From contig NZ_PGGU01000029.1 of NCBI RefSeq assembly GCF_002872075.1, positions 71,435 through 135,434 on the forward strand: a stretch of DNA of 64,000 bases. Reading direction: 5' to 3'. Below the pieces are notes generated by a model that was not told where the DNA came from, did not search any database, and was given only the letters and a program-made list of their open reading frames with translations. Positions 53,362 through 62,063 of this stretch are shown here, piece by piece (the stretch's first letter is position 1; the number at the start of each line of letters is the position of its first letter). Source of the DNA: Microbacterium aurantiacum. GTDB taxonomy: Bacteria; Actinomycetota; Actinomycetes; Actinomycetales; Microbacteriaceae. The translations under genes were made by a program, and so were the position numbers.

Positions 53362-55413
53362 TCATCGCAGGAACGCGGCGGCGACGCCGGAGTCGACCGG
53401 GATGTGCAGGCCGGTGGTGCGGCTCAGCTCGGGGCCGGTCAGCACGTACACGGCATCCGCGACGTTCTCCGGCACGACCTCGCGCTTGAGGATGGTGCGG
53501 TTCGCGTAGAACTGGCCCAGGTCCTCTTCGGCGACGCCGTAGGTGGCGGCGCGGTTGGCGCCCCAGCCGGAGGCGAAGATCCCGGATCCGCGCACCACCC
53601 CGTCGGGGTTGATGCCGTTGACGCGGATGCCGAACTCGCCCAGTTCCACAGCCAGCAGCCGCACCTGGTGGGCCTGGTCGGCCTTGGTCGCGGAGTAGGC
53701 GATGTTGTTCGGGCCGGCGAAGACGGAGTTCTTCGACGAGATGTAGATGATGTCACCGCCGAGCTTCTGGTCGATGAGCACCCGGGCGGCCGCCTTCGAC
53801 ACCAGGAACGAGCCCTTGGCCATCACATCGTGCTGCAGGTCCCAGTCCTTCTCGGTGGTCTCCAGCAGCGGCTTCGAGAGCGAGAGCCCGGCGTTGTTGA
53901 CGATGAGGTCGACGCCGCCGAAGGCGAGCACCGCCTCATCGAGCGCCGCCTGCACGGCACCGGCGTCGGCGACGTTCGCGGCGACGCCGATGGCGACATC
54001 GGTGTTGCCGAGCTCGGCGGCTGCGGCCTTCGCCTTCTCGAGATCGAGGTCGGCGATGACGACGCACGCCCCCTCGGCGGCCAGGCGAACGGCGATGGCC
54101 TTGCCGATGCCGGACGCCGCGCCGGTCACGAAGGCGATGCGTCCCTGGTGGGACTTCGGCTTCGGCATCCGCTGCAGCTTCGCCTCCTCCAGCGCCCAGT
54201 ACTCGATGCGGAACTTCTCGGCGTCGGAGATGGGGGAGTACGTCGACAGCGCCTCGGCACCGCGCATCACGTTGATCGCGTTGACGTAGAACTCGCCCGC
54301 GACCCGGGCGGTCTGCTTGTTCGCGCCATAGGAGAACATGCCGACCCCCGGAACGAGCACGATGAGCGGGTCGGCGCCGCGGATCGCCGGGGACTCGGCC
54401 GTGGCATGCGCGTCGTAGTAGGCCTGGTAGTCGGCGCGGTACTCGGCGTGCAGCTCGTGCAGTCGGGCGATCTGCTCGTCGACGGATGCCGTGGTGGGCA
54501 CGTCGAGGATGAGCGGCTTCACCTTGGTGCGCAGGAAGTGATCGGGGCAGCTGGTGCCGAGGGCGGCGAGCTCGGGGGCGCGCTCCGATGCGAGGAAGTC
54601 GAGGACGACGTCGGAATCGGTGAAGTGGCCGATCATCGGCCGGTCGGTCGAGGCGATGCCGCGGATCGTGCCGGCGAGGGAGGCGGCGCGCTCGCGGCGC
54701 TCGGCCTCGGGGAGCGCCTCGAAGCCGACGCGGGTAGCGCCGAACGGGTCGGCCGCGCCGTGCTCGGCGATGTAGGCCGCAGCCGTGTCGATGATCCACA
54801 GCGAATTCGCCTCGGCCTCCTCGGACGTGTCGCCCCACGCGGTGATGCCGTGGCCGCCGAGGATGCAGCCCACGGCCTGCGGATTCTTCGCCTTGATCGC
54901 CGCGATGTCGAGACCGAGCTGGAAGCCGGGTCGCCGCCAGGGCACCCAGACGACCTTCTGTCCACCGGCGCCGTCGCCGAAGATCTCGGCCGTGAGCTCC
55001 TCGCCGTCCGCGGCGGTCGCGATCGCGATGCCGGAGTCCGGGTGCAGGTGGTCGACGTGCGCGGCATCGACGAGCCCGTGCATGGCCGTGTCGATGGAGG
55101 GGGCGGCGCCGCCCTTGCCGTGGAGGCAGTAGTCGAACGCGGCGACCATCTCGTCCTCGCGGTCCAGGCCGGGGTAGACGTCGACGAGGGCGCGCATGCG
55201 GTCGAGGCGCAGCACCGCGAGCCCCTGCTCGGTCAGCGTGCCGAGGTCGCCGCCGGACCCCTTGACCCACAGCAGCTCGACGGGCTGCCCGGTGACCGGG
55301 TCGGTGTCGGTGCCCTTGGCAGAGGTGTTGCCGCCGGCGTAGTTCGTGTTCTTCGGATCGGCGCCGAGGCGGTTGCTCCGCGAGATCAGCGCTGCGGCTG
55401 TGTGGTTGGTCAT
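53362..55413 (-). CDS. rhaE: Bifunctional rhamnulose-1-phosphate aldolase / lactaldehyde dehydrogenase
   Basis: 683 residues. The N-terminal class II aldolase domain (about 1-400) has NTNYAGGNTSAKG, DHLHPDSGIAIA (metal-binding His) and GGHGITAWGDT. The C-terminal SDR domain (about 425-683) has TGAASGIGKAIAVRLA, NNAGLS, the catalytic Ser in IIYISSKNSV and YSATKADQAHQ. Proteins of this kind (RhaEW, YuxG) cleave rhamnulose-1-phosphate to DHAP and L-lactaldehyde and oxidise the aldehyde to L-lactate. It starts 14 nt after the esterase stop. Confidence 0.95.
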   Translation of the reverse strand: MTNHTAAALISRSNRLGADPKNTNYAGGNTSAKGTDTDPVTGQPVELLWVKGSGGDLGTLTEQGLAVLRLDRMRALVDVYPGLDREDEMVAAFDYCLHGKGGAAPSIDTAMHGLVDAAHVDHLHPDSGIAIATAADGEELTAEIFGDGAGGQKVVWVPWRRPGFQLGLDIAAIKAKNPQAVGCILGGHGITAWGDTSEEAEANSLWIIDTAAAYIAEHGAADPFGATRVGFEALPEAERRERAASLAGTIRGIASTDRPMIGHFTDSDVVLDFLASERAPELAALGTSCPDHFLRTKVKPLILDVPTTASVDEQIARLHELHAEYRADYQAYYDAHATAESPAIRGADPLIVLVPGVGMFSYGANKQTARVAGEFYVNAINVMRGAEALSTYSPISDAEKFRIEYWALEEAKLQRMPKPKSHQGRIAFVTGAASGIGKAIAVRLAAEGACVVIADLDLEKAKAAAAELGNTDVAIGVAANVADAGAVQAALDEAVLAFGGVDLIVNNAGLSLSKPLLETTEKDWDLQHDVMAKGSFLVSKAAARVLIDQKLGGDIIYISSKNSVFAGPNNIAYSATKADQAHQVRLLAVELGEFGIRVNGINPDGVVRGSGIFASGWGANRAATYGVAEEDLGQFYANRTILKREVVPENVADAVYVLTGPELSRTTGLHIPVDSGVAAAFLR

Positions 55414-55427
55414 CGGTGATCCTCGGG

Positions 55428-56255
55428 TCAGGGGGTGAGAGTCTTCAGGCGGGCAGCGATGCGCGCGGTCGTGCGTGTCGCCGCCTCTTCGTCGGGCCGG
55501 TTGAGGTGGCCGTGGTGCGTGCCGGGCTCGGTGACGACCTCGATGTCACGGCCGGCGGAAGCGAGGGTCGCCGCGAAGTGCTCGCCCGACACCCGGAGTT
55601 CGTCGACCTCGCCGTTGATCATGAGCGTCGGCGGGAAGTCCGTCAGGTCGGACGCGGTCGCAAGTCCGGGGATGGCGGTGAGAGGTGCCCCGTCGACCGG
55701 ACCGCCGAGATAGTTCTCGTACATCCACAGCACGGCGGCGGGGCCGAAGCGATCCGCCTCCGGATCAGCATCGAGGGCCGCGCGCAGCGCCGCGTCGGGA
55801 GCGGGCTGCACCGCGAGCAGGGTCGGATAGGCGAGCACGACGAGCGCGGGCGCATCCGCGCTGCCGGACAAGCGCAGGGCGGCACCGGCGGCGAGGTTGC
55901 CGCCGGCGCTCGTGCCGCCGATCGCGAGGGCGTCGGCGCGAATACCGAGGTCGTGTGCGTGCGCGTGCGTCCAGCGGAAAGCGGCGACCATGTCGTCTGA
56001 GCCGGCCGGGAAGTGTTCGCCGGGACGTTCGGCGACGTCGTCGAGACCGGCCGGAACAGGCGCGAGTCGGTAGTCGACCGACACGACCGTCGTTCCGCGC
56101 GCTGCGAGCTCGCGCGCGACCCGGTCGGATTCGGGCATGTCGAGGTCGCCGAAGGCGAAGCCGCCTCCGTGCGCCCAGACGAGTCCGGCGCCCCCGGCAT
56201 GTGCGGCCGGGTACACACGGACGAGTCCGTCCGCCGCCTCGTACGGCTCGCTCAC
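55428..56255 (-). CDS. Alpha/beta hydrolase (HSL-type esterase) in the rhamnose operon
   Basis: 275 residues from GTG 56255, which follows GGAG by 8 nt. The oxyanion motif HGGGFAFGD, nucleophile GTSAGGN, the Asp in GEVDELR and His in GTHHGHLN form the HSL-family set. No signal peptide. Within a rhamnose operon the likely role is removal of acetyl or other acyl groups from rhamnose or imported rhamnogalacturonan oligosaccharides. It lies between rhaI (32 nt gap) and the aldolase. Specificity is inferred from context only. Confidence 0.88.
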   Translation of the reverse strand: MSEPYEAADGLVRVYPAAHAGGAGLVWAHGGGFAFGDLDMPESDRVARELAARGTTVVSVDYRLAPVPAGLDDVAERPGEHFPAGSDDMVAAFRWTHAHAHDLGIRADALAIGGTSAGGNLAAGAALRLSGSADAPALVVLAYPTLLAVQPAPDAALRAALDADPEADRFGPAAVLWMYENYLGGPVDGAPLTAIPGLATASDLTDFPPTLMINGEVDELRVSGEHFAATLASAGRDIEVVTEPGTHHGHLNRPDEEAATRTTARIAARLKTLTP

Positions 56256-56287
56256 CGCATCCGCTCCACTCCTGCGAAGACCCTCGC

Positions 56288-57451
56288 TCACGCGCCCCAG
56301 CCCGCCTGCACGCCGCCGACGCGGTCGACCGCGATCGTCTGCTGGTAGCCGGATGCGGCGTACGCCGCCATCGGGTCGCCGGCGAGCCCGCGGGCTTCGC
56401 GCCACTCGGCCAGTGCCGGGCGCACGTCGGTGTAGAACGCGTCCATGAACACGGCGTTGGCCGCGAGCACATCTCCCGACTTCTGCGCCGCGGCGAGGGC
56501 ATCGCGATCGACGAGCAGCGCGCGCGCCGTCATCTCCTGCACGTTGAGCACCGAGCGGATCTGGCCGGGGATCTTGTCCTCGACGTTGTGGCACTGGTCG
56601 AGCATGAAGGCCACGTCGGGGTTGTTGAGGCCGTCGCCGCGGATGACCTCGAAGAGGATGCGGAACAGCTGGAACGGATCGGCGGCGCCCACGATCAGGT
56701 CGTCATCGGCGTAGAAGCGCGAGTTGAAGTCGAACGAGCCCAGCTTTCCGAGGCGCAGCAGCTGCATCACGATGAACTCGATGTTCGTGCCGGGTGCGTG
56801 GTGGCCGGTGTCAAGACACACCATGGCCCGGTCTCCGAGGGCGCTCACCTGGGCGTAGGACGTGCCCCAGTCCGGAACGTCGGTGTGGTAGAACGCAGGC
56901 TCGAAGAACTTGTACTCCAGCACCAGGCGCTGGTCGCCGGTGAGGCGAGCGTAGATCTCCTGCAGCGACTCCTGCAGCCGGTCCTGGCGGCCGCGGAGGT
57001 CGGCCTGCCCCGGGTAGTTCGAGCCCTCGGCGAGCCAGATCTTCAGGTCTCGCGAGCCCGTGGCATCCATCACGTCGATGCAGGCCAGGTGATGATCGAT
57101 CGCCTTCCGCCGCACGCCCGCATCTTCGTGCGTGAGCGCGCCGAACTTGTAGTCGTCGTCCTGGAACGTGTTGGAGTTGATCGTGCCGAGAGAGACACCG
57201 AGGTCTTCGGCATGCGCACGCAGGTCGGCGAAATCGCACATGTCCCACGGGATGTGCAGCGCCACGCTCGGGGCGAGTGCGGTGTACCTGTTGACCTGCG
57301 CGGCATCCGCGATCTTCTCGAACGGATCGCGCGGGGTGCCGGGAGTGCCGAACACCTTGAAGCGGGTGCCGGAATTCCCGAACGCCCAGGACGGGAGCTC
57401 GATCGCCTGCTGCTCGAGAGCTGCCAGGGTGTCGGGGGAGAGGATGCTCAT
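56288..57451 (-). CDS. rhaI: L-rhamnose isomerase
   Basis: 387 residues, the rhaI-type isomerase found in actinobacteria and Pseudomonas rather than the E. coli RhaA type. It converts L-rhamnose to L-rhamnulose. Barrel segments with metal ligands are visible: LVLEYKFFEPAFYHTD (Glu and His), MVCLDTGHHAPGTN (Asp, His) and FDFNSRFYADDDL. The motif WDMCDFADL also fits. ATG 57451 overlaps the mutarotase stop by 4 nt. Confidence 0.96.
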   Translation of the reverse strand: MSILSPDTLAALEQQAIELPSWAFGNSGTRFKVFGTPGTPRDPFEKIADAAQVNRYTALAPSVALHIPWDMCDFADLRAHAEDLGVSLGTINSNTFQDDDYKFGALTHEDAGVRRKAIDHHLACIDVMDATGSRDLKIWLAEGSNYPGQADLRGRQDRLQESLQEIYARLTGDQRLVLEYKFFEPAFYHTDVPDWGTSYAQVSALGDRAMVCLDTGHHAPGTNIEFIVMQLLRLGKLGSFDFNSRFYADDDLIVGAADPFQLFRILFEVIRGDGLNNPDVAFMLDQCHNVEDKIPGQIRSVLNVQEMTARALLVDRDALAAAQKSGDVLAANAVFMDAFYTDVRPALAEWREARGLAGDPMAAYAASGYQQTIAVDRVGGVQAGWGA

Positions 57452-57828
57452 GGGGCACTGCCTTCGTCGTCGATGTCGGATGCGGTGAAGCCGCCGGCGG
57501 CGGCGAGTTGGTCTTCGAGGTGGAAGACCTCGGAGAGCGGAGTGGCGGCCTGATCGGGACGGCCGTCGAGATCGACGAAGAAGCGGGCCATCTCGGCCTC
57601 CCACCGCGTGGCGACCTCGGAGCCGGCGAGGTACGCGCGGGCGGCCGCGTCGTCATCGGTCTCGTAGTAGCCGATGAGACGGCCCCCTTCGGCGAGGAAG
57701 AGCGAGTAGTTGCGGCGGCCGGCCGCCGCGATCTCGGCGAGCATCTCGGGCCGGACCGGGGAATGGCGAGCGACGTACTCCTCGAGCAACTCAGGACGGA
57801 CCTGGAGCTGGAAGACCACGCGGATCAT
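57448..57828 (-). CDS. rhaM: L-rhamnose mutarotase
   Basis: 126 residues from ATG 57828, with GAGG 8 nt upstream; a GTG at 57837 is less likely. It interconverts the alpha and beta anomers of L-rhamnose. RVVFQLQVRPELLEEYVARHSPV (catalytic His) and NYSLFLAEGGRLIGYYETDD match the family (former DUF718). A C-terminal tail of about 25 residues extends beyond the usual end. It is the first gene of the rhamnose operon, directly behind the promoter and LacI-type operator. Confidence 0.95.
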   Translation of the reverse strand: MIRVVFQLQVRPELLEEYVARHSPVRPEMLAEIAAAGRRNYSLFLAEGGRLIGYYETDDDAAARAYLAGSEVATRWEAEMARFFVDLDGRPDQAATPLSEVFHLEDQLAAAGGFTASDIDDEGSAP

Positions 57829-57843
57829 TGGATGCACCTCATT

Positions 57844-57855
57844 TGAATCGTTTCA
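57844..57855. promoter_or_regulatory. LacI-family operator of the rhamnose operon
   Basis: TGAATCGTTTCA is a perfect 6+6 dyad with central CG when read as TGAAwCGwTTCA, the classic LacI/GalR-type operator. It begins about 2 nt downstream of the predicted transcription start (near 57857) and 16 nt before the rhaM ATG. This is an ideal roadblock position. No LacI gene is present in the window. Confidence 0.75.
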
Positions 57856-57863
57856 CTACGTTG

Positions 57864-57893
57864 AGATTAGGTCGCGCAGCGCCCGCGTGTCAA
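57864..57893 (-). promoter_or_regulatory. Sigma-70-type promoter of the rhamnose operon
   Basis: On the minus strand TTGACA (57893-57888) and TAATCT (57869-57864) are separated by 18 nt. The -35 box overlaps the stop codon of the PL26 gene (57890-57892). This is the best canonical promoter in the window. The predicted start is close to 57857. Confidence 0.8.
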
Positions 57894-60538
57894 GCGCGGT
57901 CAAGGCGATCCCCGATGAGCGCGAGGTTCTGTATCGCGGCCAGTCCGTATTGCGCGGCATCGTTGGTGGATACGGTCGGCACCTCGTCGACCGGATGCAG
58001 CGACTGGGGCGGGGTGATCCGGATGAGACGGAGATCGCGGCGATGCACCAGCCACTCGCCCGTCCCGTCGAAGGCGCGCCAGGCGTCGTCAGCCAGCTTC
58101 GCATCCTGCGTCGCCGCTGCCGCATACGCGGCCAGCCGGCTGTGCGCCTGCTCCAGGTGGATGCCGGTGAGCGGCCTGCCCACCGCGCGCTGCTGCTCGT
58201 CCGGGGTGGCGAGGTACAGGCGGCAGTACTGGAGCCAGGCGTCGCGGAACCCGGGCATGTCGACGAGCGTGATCAGCTCACTGCAGATCTCGGCAAGCCC
58301 GAACACAGCACTGAGATGCGACACGGCGATCTGATCCCGTCGGCTGTCCAGGCGACCCGTGTCGATGTCGTACAGCGCCTCGCCCGTGAGGAATCCGTTC
58401 GGCAGCGCTGCGATGTCGGCCATGGTGCCGAGCAGCCGGTCGCGGGAGCGCTCGTTGCCCGTGCGCTCCCAGTCGCACAGCCACGTCGCGGCGAGCGATC
58501 CCCAGTCCGTCCCCAACCCGATGGCGAGGGCGTTGCGGGCCGGACGGTAGGTGGCCGCGTCCGGGCGGACCTTGCGCGTGGGGTCGGTGTCGAGGAACCG
58601 CGTATCGCTGTCCCGCAACTCGGTCAGCAGGTCACCCACACGCTCGTCGGCGGTGAGGTAGTGGAAGAAGCGCCGGTATGCGGGCGTGCTGATACGCAGC
58701 TGCTTCGCGCTGCAGCCCCAGTGCTGGACGTTGTGCCGCGACCCGAGCCCCTTCCATCGCCCGAGGTGGTACACGTCGACCTCACCGGTGTGGCGGGTCA
58801 TCGCCTCGGCGAACCGGAAGATGTCGGCTCGGCCGCTGCGGAGATAGGAGTACCAGAGCCAGAGGTCGGGGGACAGCTCGCTGTTGTCCCATGCATATCC
58901 TCCGACGTCGTACCGCCACACATGGCGGTCGCTGTCATAGGCGTGCATCACGTCGCCGTAGTTCCAGAACCCGTACCAGCTGCGCTGGTCGACCTGATCG
59001 AGATAGAAGCGGGTCAGGAAGTCCAGGCTGCCCTCGATCTCGGCGCGCGCCGGCGTGGACCGGTCGATCAGGTCCCAATCGCCGAACACGCCGACGGAGC
59101 GGAGGTACTGCGGTGTCGGCTGCAGCAGCGCCGGTCGCTGCACGTCATGCACGCCCGAGGAGATCTCGGTCGGAGACGGCGTCGTGGCGTAGGCGAACAG
59201 GGTCAGCTCGTGGGTCCGGGCGATCCCACGCGCATCTCCGTATCCGGGCTCGTAGTCCTCGTAGGTGATCTCGAGCGCTTCGAGCTGTGCGGCGTAGTCG
59301 TCCTGGCCGAGGCCATCGTGGTAGAACCGCATGTCCATCGGCGGCGCCTGAGGCGAGTAGAGCCAGGCGGTCAGTTGCGCCCGGTCCGACGCGGCATCCC
59401 GGATGTCCAGCTGTGCCGGATGCGACTCCCAGAACGATCTCATCCCGATGCCGAGGCCGCCGTCGGGCGAAGACAGCGAGACGAATCCCTCAGACCGCGC
59501 CCCGGCGGCCGCATCGATCCAGCTGTGTCCCGGCTTGGTTCTCTTGCGGATCGTGAAGCCGTCGGCGCTGAGCTGCGCGAGCGAGAAGTCCGCCCAGGAC
59601 GGGATGAGCGCCAGGCGGCCCGAGACCGCCGGATCCCAGTCCTCGAGGGGCGGTGTGGCATGTCCCGCGATCTGTGCGGCGCGGACCTCAGCGCCGGGGT
59701 CGCGGCGCAGACCGGTGATGCCGCGCACGGCTTCGGCGAAGAAGCCGTCGTCGGCACCGCTGAAGCGCACATGCCGGTCGTGGAGTGCGGAGGACTGCGG
59801 AGCGTCGATCCGCAGGCCGAGGCCGGCGAGGAAATCCTGTGACGCATCCCCGTCCCAGATGAAGGAGTGCACCATCCGGACAGAGCCCGAGCCCGCCATC
59901 GCCACGAAGCGCACGGCGAACGGGAGCCAGGTGCGGTCTCCATCCTCGGCGCGGTGAACGCCCTCGACCCGGATGACCGCGCGAACGGGGCCGCTCTGCT
60001 CGACGTGTACGGTGTGCACCTCGGAAGTGTAGGAATGGCGCTCGGATCGGCCGTCCTCTTCGACGATCTCGTGCTGGAGGAGACTGATGAGCCGGGCCCG
60101 TTCTGCGACGATGCGTCCGTCGCGGAGCAGACGATGGAAGAGCACCGGCGAGACCTCGCCATCTCGCAGGGCGGGGAACTCCAGACGCATCGGCCCCGTG
60201 TCGACCGCGATCACTTCGTTCTCGACGTCGACGCGAACAGCCGCATCACCGGGACGTGGTGCGCGTGCCTCCGCCCCCACGACGACGGCGTACTCTCCGG
60301 GATCGGACCCGCGGGCGCCGAGCGCCGCCCCGACCCATTTGAGGGAGCCGTCGGGCCAGGTGGCAAGAGGCCAGAACTGCGCGGGCTCATTTGAATCCGG
60401 AAGGCGGCGCAGGCGCAGCGAGGAGATGTCTCGTACGCGCCCCCGCGTGAGCGGGAAACCCCAGGTGGTCCCGTTCGGCAGCGTGCCGGGAGTCTCGTCA
60501 TCCAGCCATCGCAGGGGAACCAGATCATCACTGTTCAC
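57890..60538 (-). CDS. PL26-type exo-rhamnogalacturonan lyase
   Basis: 882 residues from GTG 60538, with no signal peptide. VPLRWLDDETPGTLPNGTTWGFPLTRGRV at the N terminus, LATWPDGSLKWVGAALG, VRMVHSFIWDGDASQDFLAGLGLRID and the (alpha/alpha)-barrel region SWYGFWNYGDVMHAYD, VYHLGRWKGLGSRHNVQHWGC match the exo-rhamnogalacturonan lyase family first described from Penicillium (PcRGLX, three Pfam segments). These enzymes release unsaturated galacturonosyl-rhamnose from the chain end by beta-elimination. It overlaps DUF1961 by 4 nt. A cytoplasmic place implies action on imported oligosaccharides. Confidence 0.9.
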   Translation of the reverse strand: MNSDDLVPLRWLDDETPGTLPNGTTWGFPLTRGRVRDISSLRLRRLPDSNEPAQFWPLATWPDGSLKWVGAALGARGSDPGEYAVVVGAEARAPRPGDAAVRVDVENEVIAVDTGPMRLEFPALRDGEVSPVLFHRLLRDGRIVAERARLISLLQHEIVEEDGRSERHSYTSEVHTVHVEQSGPVRAVIRVEGVHRAEDGDRTWLPFAVRFVAMAGSGSVRMVHSFIWDGDASQDFLAGLGLRIDAPQSSALHDRHVRFSGADDGFFAEAVRGITGLRRDPGAEVRAAQIAGHATPPLEDWDPAVSGRLALIPSWADFSLAQLSADGFTIRKRTKPGHSWIDAAAGARSEGFVSLSSPDGGLGIGMRSFWESHPAQLDIRDAASDRAQLTAWLYSPQAPPMDMRFYHDGLGQDDYAAQLEALEITYEDYEPGYGDARGIARTHELTLFAYATTPSPTEISSGVHDVQRPALLQPTPQYLRSVGVFGDWDLIDRSTPARAEIEGSLDFLTRFYLDQVDQRSWYGFWNYGDVMHAYDSDRHVWRYDVGGYAWDNSELSPDLWLWYSYLRSGRADIFRFAEAMTRHTGEVDVYHLGRWKGLGSRHNVQHWGCSAKQLRISTPAYRRFFHYLTADERVGDLLTELRDSDTRFLDTDPTRKVRPDAATYRPARNALAIGLGTDWGSLAATWLCDWERTGNERSRDRLLGTMADIAALPNGFLTGEALYDIDTGRLDSRRDQIAVSHLSAVFGLAEICSELITLVDMPGFRDAWLQYCRLYLATPDEQQRAVGRPLTGIHLEQAHSRLAAYAAAATQDAKLADDAWRAFDGTGEWLVHRRDLRLIRITPPQSLHPVDEVPTVSTNDAAQYGLAAIQNLALIGDRLDRA

Positions 60539-61185
60539 AGGGCGTGCACCTCCAGGTTGCGGTAACAGGCGACCAGCGGCGACATCTGCCGGAATCCGAT
60601 GCGTCCGGATCCGACCAGCGGGCCGGTCGAGCGGTCGTCCTCCCACGTGAACAGGAGGAGGTCGTCGATCGCGAATTCCACGCGGCTCTCGTCCTTGACG
60701 ACGCTGATGCGGTAGAAAGCCTCGCGGGCGTCGACCACCGGCGGCAGAGGATCCGCCCCCTGTGCGACGAGATGGAAGCCGGGTGATTTACGCAGGTTGC
60801 ACGTGTGGAACGCGCGCTCCTCCTCCCACCGCCGACGGAAGTACGAGACGTGGAGGGTGCGGATGTCACCGGAGTGGTACTGCGGATACGCGCCGCTGCG
60901 GGTCGCCAGGCTGGGATCGAAGATGTCCCCGCCCTCGTGCGAGGTCGAACCGAAGAAGAGCATCGCGAGTCCCGGCTCCGCACGCGGTGAGAACTCCCAG
61001 GTGATGCGGATGCGGTCGGGGAAGGTCTCCGGGCACCACATCGTCCAGTGGTCGTCGAAGCCCCCCGCCGAGGACAGGATGAGCCCGTCACTCGCGGTCG
61101 TCGCATCCACGGGGCCCTCCTTCACCCATCCGTCGAGGTCGTCGGGAGTGCGCAGCGGGTTGCTGTAGATCAGCATCCGGGTCAT
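60535..61185 (-). CDS. DUF1961 (YesU-like) concanavalin-type protein
   Basis: 216 residues, beta-rich, without a signal peptide. MLIYSNPLRTPDDLDGWVKEGP, MWCPETFPDRIRITWEFSPRAEPGLAMLFFG and YHSGDIRTLHVSYFRRRWEEERAFHTCNLRKSPGFHLVAQGADPLPP match DUF1961, which includes Bacillus YesU from the rhamnogalacturonan cluster. The fold is concanavalin-A-like, suggesting glycan binding or hydrolysis, but no activity is established. It overlaps the permease (ATGA) and PL26 (GTGA) genes. Confidence 0.88.
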   Translation of the reverse strand: MTRMLIYSNPLRTPDDLDGWVKEGPVDATTASDGLILSSAGGFDDHWTMWCPETFPDRIRITWEFSPRAEPGLAMLFFGSTSHEGGDIFDPSLATRSGAYPQYHSGDIRTLHVSYFRRRWEEERAFHTCNLRKSPGFHLVAQGADPLPPVVDAREAFYRISVVKDESRVEFAIDDLLLFTWEDDRSTGPLVGSGRIGFRQMSPLVACYRNLEVHAL

Positions 61186-62063
61186 CCCTTCACAGAGCCG
61201 ATGAGCATTCCCTTGGCGAAATGCTTCTGCAGGAAGGGGTAGAACAGCACGATCGGCAGAGTCGCCACGATGATCACGGCGAACTTGATGCCCTGCGCCG
61301 GGGGCAGTTCGGTGGCGCTCTGGTCCACGACCGAAAGGTCGGATGCCGCCGTCACCTGGCGCAGGAACATCTGCAGCGTCCACATCGAGTTGTCGTTGAG
61401 GTACAGCAGGGGCGACATGAAGTCGTTCCAGATTCCGACGGCGTAGAACAGTGCGAACGTCGCGAGCACCGGTTTCGAGAGCGGGAGGATGATGCTCCAG
61501 AGCGTCTGAAGTTCGTTCGCGCCGTCGATGGTCGCGGACTCCTCGAGCTCGTTGGGCAGCTGCTGGAAGAAGTTCTTGATGATGATGAGGCTGAACGGGT
61601 TGATCGCGGCGGGCAGGATCAGCGCCCAGTAGTTGTCCAGCAGCCCGAGGTCCTTGACGACCAGGAAGGTCGGGATCATGCCACCGGAGAACACCATCGT
61701 GAACACGACGAGCGTGATGATCACACGGCCGCCCGGGAGCTGCGCCTTGCTGAGCGGATACGCCATCGTGGCGGTCAGGAAGAGCTGCACCGCGGTGCCG
61801 ACGGCGGTGACCAGGACGGTGGTGACGAGTGCGCGCACGAACGAGGGGCTCGTGAAGATCGCTTCGTAGGCGTCGAGGGAGAACGTCTCGGGCCAGAGGA
61901 AGAACGATCGGCTCGCGAGTTCCGCCTCGGTGGCGAACGAGCCTGCGAGCACGAAGACGAACGGGATGAGCGCGATGACGCCGACGATGACCATCAGCGC
62001 GACATTGAAGACGTCGAAGACGCGTCCGCTCGGGGTGTTGAATCGGTCCTTCGGTCGAGTCAT
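61182..62063 (-). CDS. CUT1 sugar ABC permease (YesQ/LplC-like)
   Basis: 293 residues with six transmembrane helices. The EAA loop reads NELEESATIDGANELQTLWSIILPLSKPVLATF, and the C-terminal FYPFLQKHFAKGMLIGSVKG is the hallmark of YesQ/LplC/YtcP permeases. ATG 62063 shares one base with the preceding stop (TGATG). Together with the next gene it forms the membrane channel of an importer for rhamnogalacturonan oligosaccharides. The energising ATPase is not encoded here; such systems often use a shared MsmX-type protein. Confidence 0.95.
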   Translation of the reverse strand: MTRPKDRFNTPSGRVFDVFNVALMVIVGVIALIPFVFVLAGSFATEAELASRSFFLWPETFSLDAYEAIFTSPSFVRALVTTVLVTAVGTAVQLFLTATMAYPLSKAQLPGGRVIITLVVFTMVFSGGMIPTFLVVKDLGLLDNYWALILPAAINPFSLIIIKNFFQQLPNELEESATIDGANELQTLWSIILPLSKPVLATFALFYAVGIWNDFMSPLLYLNDNSMWTLQMFLRQVTAASDLSVVDQSATELPPAQGIKFAVIIVATLPIVLFYPFLQKHFAKGMLIGSVKG

